In this document: one piece after another, positions 32,532-34,500 of the stretch
How positions within the stretch are numbered: position 1 is the first letter of the stretch
Layout of the letters: every line of letters starts with the position of its first letter
Source: Desulfocapsaceae bacterium
GTDB taxonomy: Bacteria > Desulfobacterota > Desulfobulbia > Desulfobulbales > Desulfocapsaceae
Reading direction: 5' to 3'
DNA length: 34,500 bases
Assembly (NCBI GenBank): GCA_030653035.1
Contig: JAUSAB010000016.1
Span: 1-34,500, forward strand
Notes under the pieces: model-generated
The model's database searches: none
Told to the model about the DNA's origin: nothing
The model's input: only the letters and a program-made list of their open reading frames with translations
Program-made: the position numbers and the translations under genes

Positions 32532-33653
32532 ATGACTCCCAATTTTCTCGGCATTATCGACTCAACCTTACGGGAAGGCGAACAGACGCCTGGTGTTCGC
32601 TTCAGCCAGGAACAGCGCTGCGCGATCATCCGCCAGCTTTGCCAAGTGGGAGTAGAAGAGATGGAATTAGGTGTTGCTTCCGAAAAAAACACCTACCTGC
32701 CGGAGCTGCTGACCTTTGCCCGGCAGATAACCAAAGGAGAGCAACGCCTGGGTCTCTGGTGCCGCTGTCACCACGAAGATGTTGAGTTTGCCGCAAGCTG
32801 CCGGCCCGATGTCCTGTCGCTGTCGATCCCGGCCTCAGACCTGCACATCAATGAGCGTCTGCGAAAAGACCGGGCCTGGATCCTGGCCACCGTGCGTCAG
32901 ACCGTTGTCCAGGCCAGGGAATCCGGCATTCCTTTTATCTCTCTCGGTCTTGAAGACGCGACCAGAGCCGAACCCGAGTTCCTCTGCCAGCTGGCCCGCG
33001 CCGCGGCGGATTGCGGCGTCCAGCGTCTACGGCTGGCCGACACCGTGGGTATTGGCTCTCCGGCCACCATTGCAGCAATGGTAAAAATGCTGCGACGGAT
33101 ATCAGGGCTTCCCTGCGGAGTCCACACCCACAACGACTTTGGCATGGCCACCGCCAATGCCATTGCCGCCATTGAGGCTGGGGCATCCTGGATCGACGCC
33201 ACCATCCTTGGCCTTGGCGAACGGGCAGGCAATTGCCGCCTGGAAGAGGCCGTCGCCTTTCTCTGCCTGCAAAAAGGGATAGAACATTATCGGATCAACC
33301 TTCTTCCCGCACTCTGCCAGACCGTCAGCAAGGCGACAGGTATTGCCATCGCCCGCAACCATCCTGTTATCGGCAGCGCCATCTTTACCTGCGAAACCGG
33401 CCTGCACCTGCATGGCCTGACCCTCAATCCCGACACCTATGAGCCCTATGCTCCAGACAAGGTTGGCGCCAACCGCACCCTACGCTTTGGCCACAAGAGC
33501 GGCAAACGTGCCCTCTGCAACCACTTGGCACGCTTAGGCCATCCCATTGATGACAACCAGGCGGAGTCGCTTTCACGGCAGCTCCGTAACCTGACTGACC
33601 TTACCGCCCAAGGACTCAGTGATCCTGAGCTGTTGCGCCTGGCGGCGCAATAA
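32532..33653 (+). CDS. nifV: Homocitrate synthase NifV
   Basis: A 373-residue DRE-TIM metallolyase. It condenses acetyl-CoA and 2-oxoglutarate to R-homocitrate, the organic ligand of FeMo-cofactor. Motifs: DSTLREGEQTPG (Asp10, Arg14, Glu15), LGLEDATRAEPEF, RLADTVGIGSP and the metal-binding HTHND (His198, His200). The C-terminal DITLLGLGERAGN-equivalent ATILGLGERAGNCRLEE is kept. Length equals the NifV norm (about 380), shorter than 2-isopropylmalate synthases, and no LeuA regulatory domain is present. GAGG lies about 6 bases before the ATG. It is preceded by the 436-residue gene and followed at once by a strong terminator. nifB on the opposite strand is convergent. Confidence 0.94.
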   Translation: MTPNFLGIIDSTLREGEQTPGVRFSQEQRCAIIRQLCQVGVEEMELGVASEKNTYLPELLTFARQITKGEQRLGLWCRCHHEDVEFAASCRPDVLSLSIPASDLHINERLRKDRAWILATVRQTVVQARESGIPFISLGLEDATRAEPEFLCQLARAAADCGVQRLRLADTVGIGSPATIAAMVKMLRRISGLPCGVHTHNDFGMATANAIAAIEAGASWIDATILGLGERAGNCRLEEAVAFLCLQKGIEHYRINLLPALCQTVSKATGIAIARNHPVIGSAIFTCETGLHLHGLTLNPDTYEPYAPDKVGANRTLRFGHKSGKRALCNHLARLGHPIDDNQAESLSRQLRNLTDLTAQGLSDPELLRLAAQ

Positions 33654-33694
33654 AAGAAGCCCCTTTTTCTCAACAAGAAAAAGGGGCTTCTTTT
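33652..33694. terminator. Bidirectional intrinsic terminator overlapping the nifV stop codon
   Basis: A 19-bp perfect stem: AAAAGAAGCCCCTTTTTCT at 33652-33670 and its complement at 33676-33694, with a 5-base loop. It gives A- and T-rich ends on both strands, and starts at the second base of the nifV TAA stop. Confidence 0.92.
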
Positions 33695-33764
33695 AGAGTC
33701 GATGATCTCGTCGACGAGCAAGTGAACATCAGAAATATTCATAACTTTTTTATTTTCATCAATC

Positions 33765-33797
33765 CCCTCACCTTGAGAGCGGGTAAGGGTGAGGGGG
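33765..33797. repeat. Small CCCCTCACC/GGGTGAGGGG hairpin
   Basis: CCCCTCACCTT (33765-33775) and AAGGGTGAGGGG (33786-33797) are inverted with a one-base bulge. It is the same family as the element at 2310-2392. Confidence 0.65.
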
Positions 33798-33812
33798 AAA
33801 AGCCTGATTTCA

Positions 33813-33955
33813 GAGCCTGTTGCAAAATGAAGATCTTCGTCCCAAAATCGAGGAATGCGAAAAATTTTTCCGCAGGCATATAGCTGATATTCCGAGGATA
33901 AAATTTTGAGCATAACGAAGAGTTTGGGCAAAAAGATCATTTTGCAAGAGGCTCT
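33813..33955. mobile_element. MITE-like element with 19-bp terminal inverted repeats
   Basis: AGAGCCTGTTGCAAAATGA (33813-33831) and TCATTTTGCAAGAGGCTCT (33937-33955) are inverted with one mismatch. The 143-bp element has no coding capacity. The interior is also partly palindromic (AAGATCTTCGTCCCAAAAT against a related sequence near 33905-33930). It lies between nifV and nifB. No target duplication can be fixed. Confidence 0.7.
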
Positions 33956-33994
33956 TCAGACTCATGCTGCCCTCCTCTTCCGGCCTGCGGCCAC

Positions 33995-34013
33995 CTTCTC
34001 CCTCAGGGAGAAG
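33995..34013 (-). terminator. Hairpin downstream of nifB
   Basis: CTTCTCCCT (33995-34003) pairs with AGGGAGAAG (34005-34013). It lies about 22 bases after the nifB stop on the minus strand and could act as its 3' end. It resembles part of the 2310-2392 element. Confidence 0.45.
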
Positions 34014-34034
34014 TACCCAAATGGAGATATTCTC

Positions 34035-34500
34035 TCAACCGCAACCGGTGCCCGTCCCTTGGCAATGCCCGTTGCTGCAGCTCTTTTTCTCCCGTCTCTT
34101 CAGCTTGGACAACCCTTCTCCGGAATAAATCGCCTTGAGCCCCATGTCAATGAATCCCGACATGGTCACCGGTTCAATGCCGTGCTTTTGCAGGATCTCA
34201 CGGGGGGTCTCGCCCATGTCGCTGACCAGCACCGCCCGGCAGTCATACAGTAAGCGGGTCATGGCCTGCCAGCGGCCGATACCACTGCCGGGGATTGGGG
34301 CCGGACGTTCTTCAACCAGTCGGAAAGTGTTATCCGGTGCCTGCTCCCAAATCATAAACCGGGTGGTCTCACCCAGATGCTGATTGACAAGCATCCCCTC
34401 CATACTGGCCACCGCCACATAGGGCCGCATATTCCCCGGATTAGCCGGCAGCGAGGCGCAGGCACTCAGACATCCGGCCATCTCGCCTGAACGGTCGGCA
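34035..34500 (-). CDS. nifB: NifB, C-terminal part, cut by window end
   Basis: The minus-strand frame is open from base 34499 to the stop at 34035. The visible 154 residues begin ADRSGEMAGCLSACASLP, matching the end of the NifB radical-SAM core after the CxxCRAD motif, and continue into a NifX-like domain (RPYVAVASMEGMLVNQHLGE, RWQAMTRLLYDCRAVLVSDM, ETPREILQKHGIEP, GLKAIYSGEGL). The tail is cysteine-containing (SCSNGHCQGTGTGCG). NifB makes NifB-co, the [8Fe-9S-C] precursor of FeMo-cofactor. The radical-SAM part lies outside the window. Comparison with the paralogue at 5221-6393 shows shared linker and NifX-domain sequence. It is convergent with nifV. Confidence 0.88.
   Translation of the reverse strand, partial: ADRSGEMAGCLSACASLPANPGNMRPYVAVASMEGMLVNQHLGETTRFMIWEQAPDNTFRLVEERPAPIPGSGIGRWQAMTRLLYDCRAVLVSDMGETPREILQKHGIEPVTMSGFIDMGLKAIYSGEGLSKLKRREKKSCSNGHCQGTGTGCG

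Overview
The window is a chromosomal segment from an anaerobic, diazotrophic bacterium, most likely a Desulfobacterota (delta-type sulfate or sulfur metaboliser, possibly Desulfobulbales). The reasons are a nifH-nifI1-nifI2-nifD-nifK gene order with short-form NifK and a NifD carrying an insertion (the nitrogenase type found in strict anaerobes and methanogens), a clostridial-type [2Fe-2S] ferredoxin beside it, many diguanylate-cyclase and CheY/CheC genes, and abundant short dispersed inverted repeats. Lineage is inferred from gene content only.

Layout. 1-415: the 3' end of a repeat-rich surface-type protein with 228-bp tandem DNA repeats. 1066-2982: a molybdenum patch with a ModE regulator, its probable operator, a small membrane protein and a small molybdopterin-oxidoreductase-like protein. 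3221-11584 (minus strand): the nif operon, transcribed right to left as nifH, nifI1, nifI2, nifD, nifK, a NifB paralogue that has lost its radical-SAM cysteines, a [2Fe-2S] ferredoxin, a zinc-ribbon protein and a HEPN-like protein, followed by a GNAT acetyltransferase and an 80-residue orphan. nifH is preceded by a candidate sigma-54 promoter and one TGT-N10-ACA NifA site. 12170-17760: a small periplasmic cytochrome c, then a four-gene YbhG/F/S/R-type ABC exporter. 17890-20643: a cyclic-nucleotide-binding/PATAN-like protein, a decayed HPt fragment and a response-regulator diguanylate cyclase. 20936-21569: a multiply broken asmA pseudogene. 21634-22464: a ferredoxin-nitroreductase. 23202-25127: a CheY / CheC / PAS-GGDEF operon. 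25130-27930: an AT-richer accessory patch with a DUF4143 ATPase relic, a RelA/SpoT-like synthetase, a possible group II intron tail and a HigB/HigA-type toxin-antitoxin pair between 76-bp direct repeats. 28007-29050: a DMT transporter with a histidine-rich tail. 29180-33694: nifA with its own sigma-54 promoter, an unrecognised 436-residue gene that may hide an alarmone-synthetase-like fold, and nifV. 34035-34500 (minus): the 3' part of the genuine nifB, cut by the window end.

How the genes work together: ModE senses molybdate; NifA with sigma-54 RNA polymerase would activate nifH and probably its own gene; NifI1/NifI2 switch the enzyme off after ammonium shock; NifV makes homocitrate and NifB the cofactor core; NifHDK reduce N2. 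nifE and nifN are not in the window and must lie elsewhere, perhaps beyond the right edge next to nifB. The least explained parts are the cysteine-less NifB paralogue with its small downstream genes, the gene 11 bases upstream of nifV, and the RelA-like gene in the accessory patch.
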